Shown here one piece after another: positions 32,834 to 45,886 of a stretch of 64,000 nt of DNA. The number at the start of each line of letters is the position of its first letter. Within the stretch, counting starts at the first letter, position 1. The stretch comes from Podospora bellae-mahoneyi (taxonomy: Eukaryota > Ascomycota > Sordariomycetes > Sordariales > Podosporaceae). Both the position numbers and the translations under genes were made by a program. Location of the stretch: contig NC_085884.1 in NCBI RefSeq assembly GCF_035222275.1, positions 1,922,001 to 1,986,000 on the forward strand, in the 5' to 3' direction. The notes below the pieces were generated by a model. The model did not search any database, had not been told where the DNA came from, and saw only the letters and a program-made list of their open reading frames with translations.

Positions 32834-34333
32834 GCTACACCGGGCTTTGGAGATAATATGCCGGGGACGGAGGGCAGGCAAGGCGAAGGGGATGGCGGTG
32901 CCTCTCACGAGGTGCGCGCGGGGGCTGCGGGGAGGGCACCGCCGCTTCGCACTTCTCAGATGCCTTCCCCAGCTGATTACCGATGATTAAGCCTCATCTT
33001 GTTTCGATTGGGCTGTTTTCGCTCTTCATCTGTATGTCAACATCTCCAAGAGGTGTTGGTCCTGAAGTGCACAATGAGTTGGAAGGACAGGGTAGATTCG
33101 GGACAGAAATTGAGAAATGATAGGCAGTTGGGAAAGGGGGGAGGGGTAGGACGAGTCTGTACCCGGCTACCAAAACGAAGCTAAGGACTAGGTCTACGGC
33201 TTTGGTGGGAGGGGGTGGAATACCATCTGAGCAATGCCGTGGTCACCTCCATTGGCTTGGGGTTGGCTGGGCAGGGTGCAGAGGAACAAGAAGCACGAGG
33301 GGGTGAAGGTCTGTGGAATATAAGTGGCTGGGCTCGCAACCACATCTCAGGGTGGTGCACAAAGTGAACATATATGATGCGAGCCCGGAACAGTTGTCGG
33401 GAGAAGCTACCACTCGCCGTACTAATGAAGGGTTGCAAAAGGAGCCATGTGTGATGTTTGGTTCATCTGTGGCCATTGTGCGAGTCCCTCTGAGCCGGCT
33501 CCAAGACCTGCGGTTCAATATGGAGGAGCTTGGGATCTCAAGGGATCAGGTTGCCACAGCCGAATAGAGAGTTACACTAGGTGTGGAGACATGGGACAGT
33601 TGAGACTTGGCATGCAGATCAAAAGCACGCTAGCACTGGCAGGGGTAAGTTTCCTCTGGTGTGGATTGCTGCTTGCATCTACATTTCACCGTTGAAGGTA
33701 CCGTGCCACTTCTGGTCACCCACATCTGAACCCACATGCCGGATAGCGACCTTGTTCAGCTTCTGAGTGGTTGCCATGGCCTACATCTCGACCGCCTGTC
33801 GTATCCCGTATTAGATGCCGCTGCTGTACCTCGACACCTCCTATACATGATACAGACCAATGGCCGTCATGTCTTAGCTGGCCATGCCTTTTACTGTGCA
33901 AGGAAGCACGAAGAACCATCGTCGGAGACGGCTACCAACCTGATGAAGTAAGAAAGGGCTATTATTGCCCCGATGTGTTCGCTGGCCACCCACGATACAC
34001 TGCGGGCAAATATGAGCTGAACCCGGCAATTATAGAATGTTGCATGATTGCCGTGCTGGGTTTGTTTGCTCCTGCCCTGATTCGTTCGTGTTTTTAACCC
34101 CATGATTATAGTGCAGCACCCAACACGCTTTGCCATACTCCACACCACTTGGAATCCCAGTTTGCTGAAGGAGCAAATTTATAATAACCATTAGTATCCC
34201 ATCAGTCACCAGCCCTGCCAGGTGTTGGAAACATGGTGGTATCCAGGACAAGCAACGATTTGATCACGTCCTGATTCCACTTACAAGAACGTTCGACAAC
34301 TTACTCAGTCTAATAGACCAATTTGTTTTCAGG
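32834..34333. other. Intergenic region, divergent promoters
   Basis: About 1.5 kb of balanced composition between two divergent genes. Open frames on both strands overlap each other and show no domain. A CTAAC-less but pyrimidine-rich TTTGTTTTCAG at 34323-34333, right before the permease ATG, suggests an intron in its 5' leader. Confidence 0.5.
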
Positions 34334-37300
34334 ATGATTCCTGGCGAATCTGTGTCCTGGGCGGGTCAACCTGCCACGGACTACGAAAAGCAAGAGGCAT
34401 TGAACCCTCAAATCTTCACACGGGGCCGTCAACTGGATGGCGAAGCCACTCTACATGGCTACGAGGACCCGAGCCCTCCCGAGGACACCACAAAAATTCG
34501 TGGAGAGAGCTTATGGTATGTTGGGAGGGAGAATTTATGTCCTTTTTCATGCCTGTTAATTGACACTTGAGGTTTCATAAGGCGAGTATTGGACGAGAGA
34601 CATATAAACGTAAGATCCGCGGACATGGACGCGGCCGAGTATCGCCGCCATATCAACTAACTAGATGTTACGGATCTAGATGATCGCATTCTCTGGGTGG
34701 GTCATTGTCTGTGCTTCTTTGCACCCGAATACCGGACTAACCAAGGCTTCTGAGTGGTAGCACAATAGGCAATGGTATGTGCCCTATTTCTCAACAGAAT
34801 AAGTGTTGAGGGCTTATTAATCGCTGGCATAGGACTTTTTTTAGGAAGTGGGAGATCACTTGCGAGCGCGGGTCCTGGCGGTGCAGTTATCTGTTACATC
34901 CTCATGGGAACAGGTAAGATGTTTGATTGTTACCAGCACTTCAACCCGATGGCATGAATCTAATTCATACACAACCATTTAGTCATTGCCTCAGTGATAA
35001 GCTGTCTCATCAGTTCAGAATTTCCATTTATTTTGTGTCATTTGTCCCGACCTACTGACCGTGACGTCCCAAAGGGTGAAATGACTGCGTTGATGCCGGT
35101 CAACGCCCCTGTCATGGAATTTCCCCGCCGTTTCATGAGTCGTGGTGTAGGATTTGCTGTTGGGTGGGTTTATTGGTTGGTATTTCATGATTCACAGTGA
35201 ATATGCCACTGTAAATGCTTGTCCCATACCCTGACAACTCCGTGTCCAAACAGGTTTGCATACGCTGTGCTGGCTGGTGAGCAGCTAGTGGCAGTATCGA
35301 ATGCCATCAAATTCCGTTATGACGACGGAATAACTTCTCTCAACAGGGAGGTGGGTCAGAGGGTGGATAATGCCGTGTGGATATCCGTGTTTTTGATTCT
35401 GGTCATATTGTTCAATATGTTTCCAGTCCGAGTAAGTATGACCTGTCGGAAACTCTAGCAGACTCATGCTAAGGCTGCCATTCAAGGTGTTTTGGGGAAT
35501 TGGAATACATTTTCGGCTGTTTCAAGCTCATGTTTATCATATTACTGATCATGGTGGGTGCAGCTTCTGGTGTCTTGGATTATCACTATTCCTTTGTCTC
35601 CGTGTTACTCATATTGGTGATGACTAGATGATGTTTTTTCTATCTATTGTTCAGCGTCAGTTTACACCTTCCGCTACCCCATTTGTTCCGGCCTGCCAGC
35701 TACTTACAGTACGTGGTCGAAGCTCGAGGGGAAGCCTACTATCATGAACCTCTTGGCACTCGATGTGAGTTCTGATACACCAACGGGACAGGGCATTGCT
35801 GACGACCCACACAGATTGGAATCATCCTTACTCGTTTTTCAACCTCGTTTACAACGCCAAGGACGAGAATCTGAAAGTCGAGCATTCTATTGAAGGGTCA
35901 CTGGGAACTCTTCTAGGTGTCTGGTAAGCACGATACTCAGCTGTCGTGATTGGCCGTTGACGTGGCTAAGACTCCGCGCATAGGACAACATTCACGAGTG
36001 TCATGTTCTCTTATATCGGCATGGATATCGTCGCAGCTACAGCAGCAGAGAGCCGAGCATTGAGTGACGTGGAGAGCATGAAAATGGCCGCTCGCAAAAT
36101 CAACCTTCGTGTCATTACGTTGTATTCGCTGGCCATGCTCACCGCATCGTTTGTTGTCCCCATGGACCACCCTTTCATCAATGGCCACAGTACCTCGGTC
36201 GGTGCACGCTCCATTTTCATTATGGCCGTCGTGGAGGCTGGCATGCCCAAAGTTGCCCACTTTTTCAACGCAGTCTTCGTCTTCTCAGCCTTCACTTGCG
36301 GTATTAACTCTATGTATATCGCGACGAGGGTTTTGCATACCCTGGCTCTTCGCGGTCAGACCGGCCCTGAGTTTATTACAAGACGTCTTCGCCAGTGTCG
36401 ATCTGGGGTGCCAGTGAGAGCGGTTTTGATGACAGGTGCCATCGTGATGGTCGCTTACATGGGCCGTGAAGGCTCAGTTGGGGCAGTAAGTACTGCTGCC
36501 CTTCTGAGTGGACATCTGCTGATTCATAATGCCACAATTAGAGACTTGACGAGCTAGCCAACAACTGCACTGTATCCTGTAAGTCCCTCTTCCCTATCTC
36601 ACCATGCAAGCTTTGAAACCCGAGTGAGACCGACTGGCTAATGAAACATGCACAGGTCTCGTGTAAGTGAAAGCTATATTTACCGGATTTCTTTCTAGAT
36701 TCTGGGTCAGCCTTTTGAGAAAAACGCCAGGGTACTGATGAATGTGTCTAGTGTTTATGCCTCCATATGTGCAACCTATCTGTACTTTTTCCGGACGTGA
36801 GTCTTCCACAAGTTGAATTTCTGAGCCATTTGCAGCTCTGACATCTCACCTCTAGACTTGAAGATGCCAAAATATACGGCAATACGTCTGAGTCACAGGC
36901 AGCGAGCTATGATCGAGACAAGCCTCGGTATCCATACAAGTCCCACGGGCAATGGCTCAAAGCTGGCTATGGTTTAGTTGCTTGTGTCGTTCTTATCCTC
37001 TTCAACGGGGTGGGCGCCTTTATTGAGCCCTTCAGCATTCCCAAGTTCATTGCTGCTTATATTAGTGTAAGTGCTCGAGCTCAGGCGGATTGCCAACGCA
37101 GCGCATGATTCTCACCAGTCATAGCTTCCGGTGTTCATTTTACTCATCTTGTGTTATAATATCCGTAAACATGGGTTCCGGTTTAGGGTTTGGTGGACAG
37201 ACAAGTCGGGCGACTTGAGCCAGACCGTGCAGGCTTCAAGCCATACGCGGAAGGGAAGGCTCGAGTTCTCTGCCAGTGGCATCACACGACGCAACTGGGC

Positions 37301-37337
37301 AGTCCTTGTTCATTGGGTCTGGGTATGGCTGAAGTAA
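34334..37337 (+). CDS. Amino-acid permease (APC/YAT family), many introns, probably frame-damaged
   Basis: Pieces of a 12-TM amino-acid permease appear in order. A soluble N-terminus (34334-34515) is followed by exon 34582-34609 and exon 34680-34696, which together read ERHIN-MIAFSG, the family's first membrane signature. GLFLGSGRSLASAGPGG lies near 34830, GEMTALMP near 35078, FAVGWVYW-FAYAVLAGEQ near 35150-35290, a long TM exon at 36000-36490, and ILFNGVGAFIEPFSIP plus a cytosolic tail ending WVWLK at 37337. At least ten introns with good splice sites are needed. Two joins do not keep frame: GTGTTTTGGGG at 35489 is one base too long to read on into LEYIFGCFKL, and the exon before VYASICATYLYFFR (36750) is off by one. 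It is either a recent pseudogene or carries sequence errors. Uptake of amino acids across the plasma membrane is the family role. Confidence 0.65.
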
Positions 37338-38155
37338 AGTGGATATAGCTAAACAGCAACGCTGCACCTCTTAACTTTGTGGAGATGAAAGTACTGAAGT
37401 ATTATGACGAAGCTATTGTGTATGGTTATATTACGGGGGCTTGGGAGAATCTGCCTCGTTGCTAGTTAGTTGCTTCTCATATCAAACTCATGCCCCGGCA
37501 CACTCGTGCAAGAAAATTCAAGGTGGTTATCGAATTAAAGGCCCGACAAAATAATCAAGAAGAGCTTAGGGGTCATTGAACATTCATCATGTTGCAATAC
37601 TCGAGGCCTATATTCTATTTCTATACCGCCTGTAACTAGGTAACAAAGTTTCTGCAAACTGTTGTTATCTCCGTTTCCTGTCCATAACGTACCGGGAAAG
37701 ATATTGATATATATAGAGATCGTTTGTTGTGTCTGGAAAACTGAAAGAAACACTTCAAAGTCACCACATGTCATTGATGAAACAGAGCTTTGGTTTGAAT
37801 AAATTAGAGGCCAACGATATGGCCACAGACAAAACTAAACACTCGTTTTGATGCTATGATTCTACCGTTCTCATATACACAGTGTAGGCATACAACTAAA
37901 AGTACTGCCATATTATACACATATACACACGCCTTGTCCCATTGTCAAACCAACCCACGACTTATACCGACAGATCAGAACAGCCCAGAGGTACACATGT
38001 AGGAGAAGGCATTGCCAGTTGCATAAAATGCCCATCTAATTGGAAACGCCTCATGATGCACCATGCCAGTGAAAAAGGCCCTTTGATAATTTACATTATA
38101 CATACGCATTCAACCCGGAACAGTGAATGACGCTACCCCTGCAAGTGATACTCAT
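37338..38155. other. Intergenic region between convergent genes
   Basis: About 0.8 kb, somewhat AT-rich, between the 3' ends of the permease and KGD2. No coding or RNA feature seen. Confidence 0.5.
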
Positions 38156-39646
38156 CTACAAAAGCATCTTACGGGGATCTTCAATGTACTCTTTTACCTT
38201 GACCAAGAACTGCACGGCCTCTCTGCCGTCAAGAAGACGATGGTCATAGGTAAGTGCCAGGTACATCATGGGACGGATCTCAATCTTGCCATTGACGACA
38301 ACTGGGCGCTCCTTAGTGGCATGAAGACCAAGCACGGCGCTTTGGGGAAGGTTGATGATGGGGGTGCCCATGAGGGAACCGAAGACACCACCGTTGCTGA
38401 TGGTGAAGGTACCACCAGCCATGTCCTCAATAGTGAGCTTGCCGTCGCGAGCCTGTTAAAGGGTTTCCATGTTAGGGTCTGAGACTTGCAGAGCTTTTTT
38501 GCAAATGGTGATTTTAGACGTACCTTCTTGCCCAGCTCAGCGATGGACCTCTCGATGCCAACAAGATCCATAGCCTCAGCGTTGCGGACAACAGGGGTAA
38601 CGAGACCCTTCTCAGTAGCAACAGCAACGCTGATGTCGACGTAGTCCCTGTAGACGATGGTATCACCGCCATTGGGACCTTCAATCGAGGCGTTGACGGC
38701 AGGAATATCGCGCATGGCAAGTACGGCAGCACGCGAGAAAGCGCTCATGAAGCCAAGCTTGACACCAGTCTTCTTGAGAACCTCCTCTTTGTACTTGTTG
38801 CGGAATTCCATCAGAGCTGACATGTCGACCTCGTTGAATGTGGTCAGAGAAGCGGCGGTGTTTTGAGACTGCTTCAAGCGCTCGGCAATGCGAAGACGCA
38901 TCCGGTTCATCTTGACCTGTTGGCTTTCAGTCAGCAAAAGTGCACGCTTAGCTGGCAGTGTGATTGTGCAAGTATAATCGTACCCTCTTCTCCTCGCGGT
39001 TGCCCAGAGTGACGGGCTTCTCAGGGGCGGCCGCTGGAGCGGGCTTGCTCTTGGGTTCTGGTGTCTCCTGTTTAGGGGGGGCAGGGGCAGAGGCAGCAGA
39101 CTTGCTCTCCTCCTGCTTGGGCTCGGGAGCCTTCTCAGGCTCGGCCTTCTTTTCGGGAGCCGATTCCTTGGGCTCAGCGGCAGGCTTGTCGCCCGACGGC
39201 GCACCTCCAAGCTCGATACGCACGAGATCCTGGCCAACAACGACGGTATCCTCCTCGTTGGCGAGGAACTCCTTGATGACACCGGCCTCAGGAGCATTGA
39301 CAGCAACATCAATCTGTTGTGTTACGGCACATCAGTTAGACCGGAAGCAAGTGACACAAAAGGTCTTTCGCGGAAGAGTCCTGATGGGCTGGGCTATGCG
39401 TACCTTGTCGGTCTCAATGGTCGCAATCTCCTCATCCTGCTCAACAAAGTCACCAACTGACTTGTTCCACTGCTTCAGAGTACCCTCGCTGATCGACTCG
39501 GCCATTTGCGGCACCTTGACGATCTTGTCGGCATATGTCCGCACATGTTGGAACTGCAGGGGCAGTTGTCGCAGGGCTGTATTGTTGTTGTAGAGCGCAA
39601 ATTTGGGAACAGCGCGAGCCGCAAGGCGGAGACCTCTGTACACCAT
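38156..39646 (-). CDS. kgd2: Dihydrolipoyl succinyltransferase, E2 of 2-oxoglutarate dehydrogenase
   Basis: E2 transfers the succinyl group from lipoamide to CoA in the mitochondrial TCA cycle. Exons are 39646-39404, 39313-38984, 38916-38524 and 38452-38156; introns are GTAC...CAG; total 420 aa. The N-terminus is Arg-rich without acids, like a mitochondrial presequence, up to about residue 38. The lipoyl domain follows, with the lipoylated Lys at position 81 in IETDK, exactly at the first exon junction. An Ala/Pro/Lys/Glu-rich linker leads directly to the catalytic domain (from [14 protein letters not shown]), without the E3-binding domain of pyruvate dehydrogenase E2, as is usual for eukaryotic KGD2. 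The active-site motif DHRLLDG places His393 and Asp397. A continuous 348-codon frame on the same strand reads through introns and is not the protein. Confidence 0.96.
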
Positions 39647-40637
39647 ACTGTCGACGTGCGTATGCTAGGATGAGTATGCGGTTGTTTACTGCGGGAATTC
39701 GTAGATCGGGTGCAGCACGAGCCTGGGTTCGGCAGAGAGACGCGGGAGGTTCGAGTCAACAGCTTTTTGGCTGGGAAAGAGCGCAAGGCAGGGTGAGGTC
39801 ACAAACAAAATATGCCGCGTAAAGACCGCACTGGGCAACCAAATGATGGATTTGACCTTGTGCGCTGCGACGGGCTGGTCAAAACGTTGAGGGAGGAGTC
39901 TTGAGAGCGAGGAGTGATGTGTAGGTAAGAGGTTGTTGAATTGCGCCGTTGAGACAGGAGGTTGCTTTCCGAAATCCAGGTTGGAAAAAAATAGCTACGG
40001 CGTCCAGTTGGCAGACTCACAATCCTTGCACGAAGCACACAGCTGGGAGCGGCGCCACGGCGCTGCCGGCGCATCACGGCTAACATATTGCAAGGCCTCC
40101 ACTCGCCAACCGTCTGGTGACCTCAACTTGCAGCAGCTTTGGCGTGGCGGCCAAAGTACTCACCGGGGCCGCACGGGTCTCTCTGGGCTCGGCAATATGG
40201 AACGGAACGTCAGCGCCTTGGGACTCAAACGTCGTTGGCTAGGTAGGCTGTCTGACAATCGGGAGCCCCACCGACCGGTGCTTGGGCGGTTGCAGCTTAA
40301 TCCGCTCCGGCAGCCCATCTCGCGGGTTCGGGTTGGAGAAGCAGCAGCGAGCCACCGTCACCCACGATGAGACTGTGGCCTGAGGCAGAAACACCTTGAA
40401 GCTTGGCAGCAAGCTCCCTCCAATCCACTTTGTCATTTGAGCTCAAACCCGACGACCTCATATCCACGTCCGCGACCCTCGTCCACCCCCTGTTATTGGA
40501 CCTGAGACTAACGCTGCTTGATTTTTCGAATCTGCTTTCTGGGCCTTGACGCTCAGCACGGCGGTTGAAGCGCCGAACACACTGCAACCCAGATTGACCG
40601 AGGTTTCCGACGTCACGATCCCGCAAAGCTGCCCATT
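39647..40637. promoter_or_regulatory. Shared divergent promoter region of kgd2 and the complex I subunit gene
   Basis: About 1 kb between two start codons facing away from each other. Both products are mitochondrial. Open frames here overlap on both strands and show no domain. No specific factor site could be assigned. Confidence 0.5.
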
Positions 40638-41212
40638 ATGTCCTCCCGGATGGCGGCCTTGTCAGTTATATCCCCACATCTTCACCATACCATGTCACAG
40701 GTCGTCCACTGACATCGTCTTCTAGGTCGCTTTATCGCCGCTCTCTGAAGCTCGCGCTCGACTGGTCGGTACACCGTGATGTCTGGCGCGGCCAGGCGCT
40801 CTACATCCGCTCCCTGTTTGAGAAGAACCGGGCTGTCACCGACCCCAGACTACAGCGTGTACGCTTTCTATCCGACAACCCTTGGTGCCGAAGACAGGAG
40901 ATATGGCAACTGACAAGAAGGTTCACGAACATGTACAGGCGCTGTTGAAAGAGACAGAGAAGTTGTTGGAGAAGTGGAAGCACCCCGACCCTTATATCCC
41001 CCCAACGGCCCCCGGAGGTATGCCCCACACAACCTTTATAACCTACTGATGCAAGATATACTGACAATTTTCCACAGGATCCAAGTACGAGAGAAACTTG
41101 CCAGTCCCCAACCTCGACCGTGAGTCTGCAGCACTCCCTATCATTCTCAATGTGCAAGTCGCCTGGCTGACATATGTTTTCGTGTGCAGCTCCCCCGCCG
41201 CTCAAGTTCTGA
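40638..41212 (+). CDS. NADH dehydrogenase (complex I) LYR subunit, NDUFB9/B22 type
   Basis: This is an accessory subunit of the membrane arm of mitochondrial complex I. Five exons give 106 aa: 40638-40660, 40726-40858, 40918-41017, 41078-41119 and 41190-41212. The first exon supplies MSSRMAAL and the second joins to LYRRSLKLALDW, the LYR motif recognised by the acyl carrier protein. Further family marks are RSLFEKNR and the C-terminal HPDPYIPPTAPGG, SKYERN and PPPPLKF. All introns are 59-70 bp with phases that fit. Intron 1 uses a GTCAGT donor. The acceptor of intron 2 could be three bases later, removing one Lys. The gene is too intron-split to show as one open frame. Confidence 0.9.
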
Positions 41213-42333
<1,121 letters not shown>

Positions 42334-44826
42334 TTTGATAGAGTTGAGTGGGTGGAAAAGTTGAGAAAAAGTTGGTGTAGTTGGGCAAGGACGAGAGACT
42401 CAAAGGTCTGGATGAGTTGGTTGATGGTAGAGCGGAAGTTTGCTGATGGAAAATGGAATGGATGGGAGAAGCAGAGTGCTGGTGGGGGATGTGTGAGTTA
42501 AGTAGTTTTCGCGTAGAGCGCCAGATCACGGATCACCTGCGCCTTTCACAGTGTTGATCGGGGCCAATGGGGCTAGTCCCAAAACAGGGCGTGGCAGTTG
42601 GTGTGGCACCCCAGGCTGCAAGGGTAAAAAAAATCGGGCAGAACAACCACAAAGCCGGCAATTGGGTGGTTGCAGCGCAGCGACCAGCAAAAACTGAATC
42701 AGGCTGCCCACAAAAAAAAAGGGCCACAGACCAGGAACGCTTGTCTCGATTTTGACGTTCCTGATTGTACAAATATCGCGCCATCCCCCGACCGCGTTCT
42801 GTCGCGCACCCTAACTGACTGCACTCCGTGGTCCCTTTTTTTCTTCTCTCCTGCCACTGCGCGTCTTCGAAAAATGAAAAATCAGGGGCCATCCTCTGTG
42901 ATTCGACACCGGCAAAATCAGAGCAATCACAACAATCCACAGCACTAGCAACCACAACCACCCTGCTCTCTTTGGTCATGGAGCTTGGCTGACTGATTTA
43001 CTCAGATCACTTGGACTCATCTGACCGCTCTGCCCCAGGCCGCCTCGACCCTCGAACCCCAGTACCTGAAGTTCATTGCAACTCAGTCTGGTCTCGCAGC
43101 CGACCTGACTTTGCAATCTGGGACAACTCATACTTATCCACTTGGTTCTGGTTGTCTCTTGTCGTTCCTGTTGTTTGGCTTTTTGTGCTATTTTTGTCCA
43201 TCAAAATTGACCCGAGCGTGTGGGTTTCGCTCATCCGAGTCTTTTTTAGGACCCTCTGGTCTGACTACCTTGTGTGTTGAAGCATGGTTCATTCTGGAAT
43301 GGACTGGTTGGGTTCGCTTGGCATGTTGGGGTTTTTTTTTTGGTCAACCCAGGCTGACAAGTCCATCATGACTTATCCTTGGGCTGGGCAGATGTATGCT
43401 CTTTTTACGTCCTCAAGGAGGTATAGTACTGGTATAAACTCGCATTTTAGGTCGACTTGATCTGGACTCTTTCAGATTGGGGCTTGATTTTTGGGTTCAG
43501 AGAACCTGAAGGGTCCAAAAAGGCTGCTTGACCCTTTTTGAACACAGTTAGGTGCTCTTGGAGCCTCATACACATTCACATGTGGGTTTTCGTGCCATAT
43601 TGGGTCAGGATTGGGCCCAAAAGTAGATATAGCCTCACCAGTCAAGCTTTTGCCCCATGATACCCCAGATCCCCCAGATCTCCGGATCATGTGAAACCCC
43701 ATCCGGGCAGGGCATCCGCTCTCTCGGGCCGAGCTGCGTGACAGATCTAGAACCCTTCAGGCTCGTCTTCTCTCCCATGCGGCCCTTCCCGCAACTGCCA
43801 ACACTGGGTCAAAGTCCATCTGCATCCGCAATTGTCATGTGTCATCAGGGTGAGAGTGGCTCTTCCCCAGGTCTTGGAAGCGAACGGAGATGGCAGTTGA
43901 GCAGGACAGAGCCAATCAAGGCCGGCCTCGGATGGCATGGAGTTCTGTAAGGCTGGAGGATGTTGACACACACCTAGGTGTGCCTGCTAAAGCAGCTCCC
44001 CTGAGGAGCCAAGGAGGCTCCATCAATCCATCCCATGAGTCACTGTGTCAATGTATCAGGGCATAATCCACCTAGCTTTCACATCTCTATCCTTGGTGGA
44101 ACGCCGGACACGTTCTACGTCGATTGTCATGGAATACACAGGCAGATTTACACATCCCAGGAGAACCAAGGTGAACGGACCCTAATTCCTGGCCGCTGTG
44201 GCTGGGATTCTGAGAGTCGAGGTTTAATGGAGAGGCAGATACAGAAAGAACGAAAGAGAGAAAGAAACCCGAACGACACGCCGGGTTGCGGATGGCTGGC
44301 GCATGAACTGTCGTCGAGGCTCACATCAGGCCTGGCCCGCCTTGCACCACAACTGAGATTCCACCACCAAGTTCCGACAGGGTTGCCCTGCTGGGCGGAG
44401 CCCTGATTTCCCAGCAAAGCTCGAGAAAAAAATACCAGCCGCAGATCTGGAGTGTGCATTATTTCTGGTCGGGTGCTGCTATGCCCCATTCGGAGCCTCA
44501 GGAGCGTGTTGTGGCGCTTGGACCACCGCGTCACCTTGCAACTTTGGACCGGGGCTGCCTTCCTTTGTGCCTTATTTTTTTGCCAAATCAAGCGGCATGT
44601 CCCCACCTTTCGGCGCGGTACTCAAATCAATCAGTCAATCAGCACCACGGCACTCGCATGTCGCGTCAGCTACAAAAGGCCCATCCCCCCTCGCCGGCTG
44701 CATTTCTTCCTCCATCAACCAACTCTCCCACAAACTCTTCCACGCCCATCAAATCGCCAGATCCATCCAGAACTTCGGTTCACTTCGTCTTACTTACCCA
44801 ACAACCCATCTTACAAAAACGCCAAA
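42334..44826. promoter_or_regulatory. H2A-H2B divergent promoter region, 2.5 kb
   Basis: The two histone genes start at opposite ends and point away from each other. A CCAAT box lies at about 42563 on the H2A side, and an AATCA-type direct repeat (AATCAATCAGTCAATCAG) at 44625-44642 lies about 185 bp upstream of the H2B ATG. Such AATCA/CCAAT-like motifs occur in fungal histone promoters, but the assignment is tentative. Open frames in the region show no domain. Runs of T and G/T-rich strings are common in 43100-43350. Confidence 0.45.
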
Positions 44827-45394
<568 letters not shown>

Positions 45395-45886
45395 GTGGTT
45401 GGATGATCTTGTCTTTTCTCTCTCTTTTTTCTCAATAGGGCATAGGATTTGCTTTGGCATTTGGGAGTCATGATGAGGCTTGCGCCAGGGCACACAATCC
45501 TTGGGGTCTCTTAATGCAACGCGTCACGGATGGTCTGCTTTTTATGGGGGCAATGTTTTTTTATCGGTCAATTACGGGGTTTTTGCGGTTGTACACTACA
45601 TACCTTGATATCAGGGTTTCGGGCGAAATGAAATCGTGCATATGAACAAACCCACTTGGTCTCCATCGGTAAATGTGACGATCGGTCCTCTCTTGTTTGC
45701 ACTTCTACCTCTCCATGTGTAGTTTCGCGTTGGTCTATTGGAAATAATAGAACTCAACATCCAGACATCGCGGCACAGATAACTAAGACACGAACATGTT
45801 ACGTATTTGGGACCTATATAATCCCTTTTGGACTATTCATGATGATGGTTTACGAAAAAAAATAATCTCAAAACTCCCAACACATA
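45395..45886. other. Intergenic region between convergent genes
   Basis: About 0.5 kb between the 3' ends of H2B and SQS1; T-rich just after the H2B stop as in a 3' UTR. No gene seen. Confidence 0.5.

Noticed and set aside
33181-34251. Several overlapping frames upstream of the permease
   Set aside because: They occupy the same bases on both strands, with no domain and no conserved-looking pattern.
38266-39312. 348-codon minus-strand frame at kgd2
   Set aside because: It reads through two kgd2 introns and mixes frames; the spliced model gives a complete E2 enzyme.
42533-42979. 148-codon frame in the histone promoter region
   Set aside because: No domain and overlapped by other frames; base patterns look like promoter DNA.
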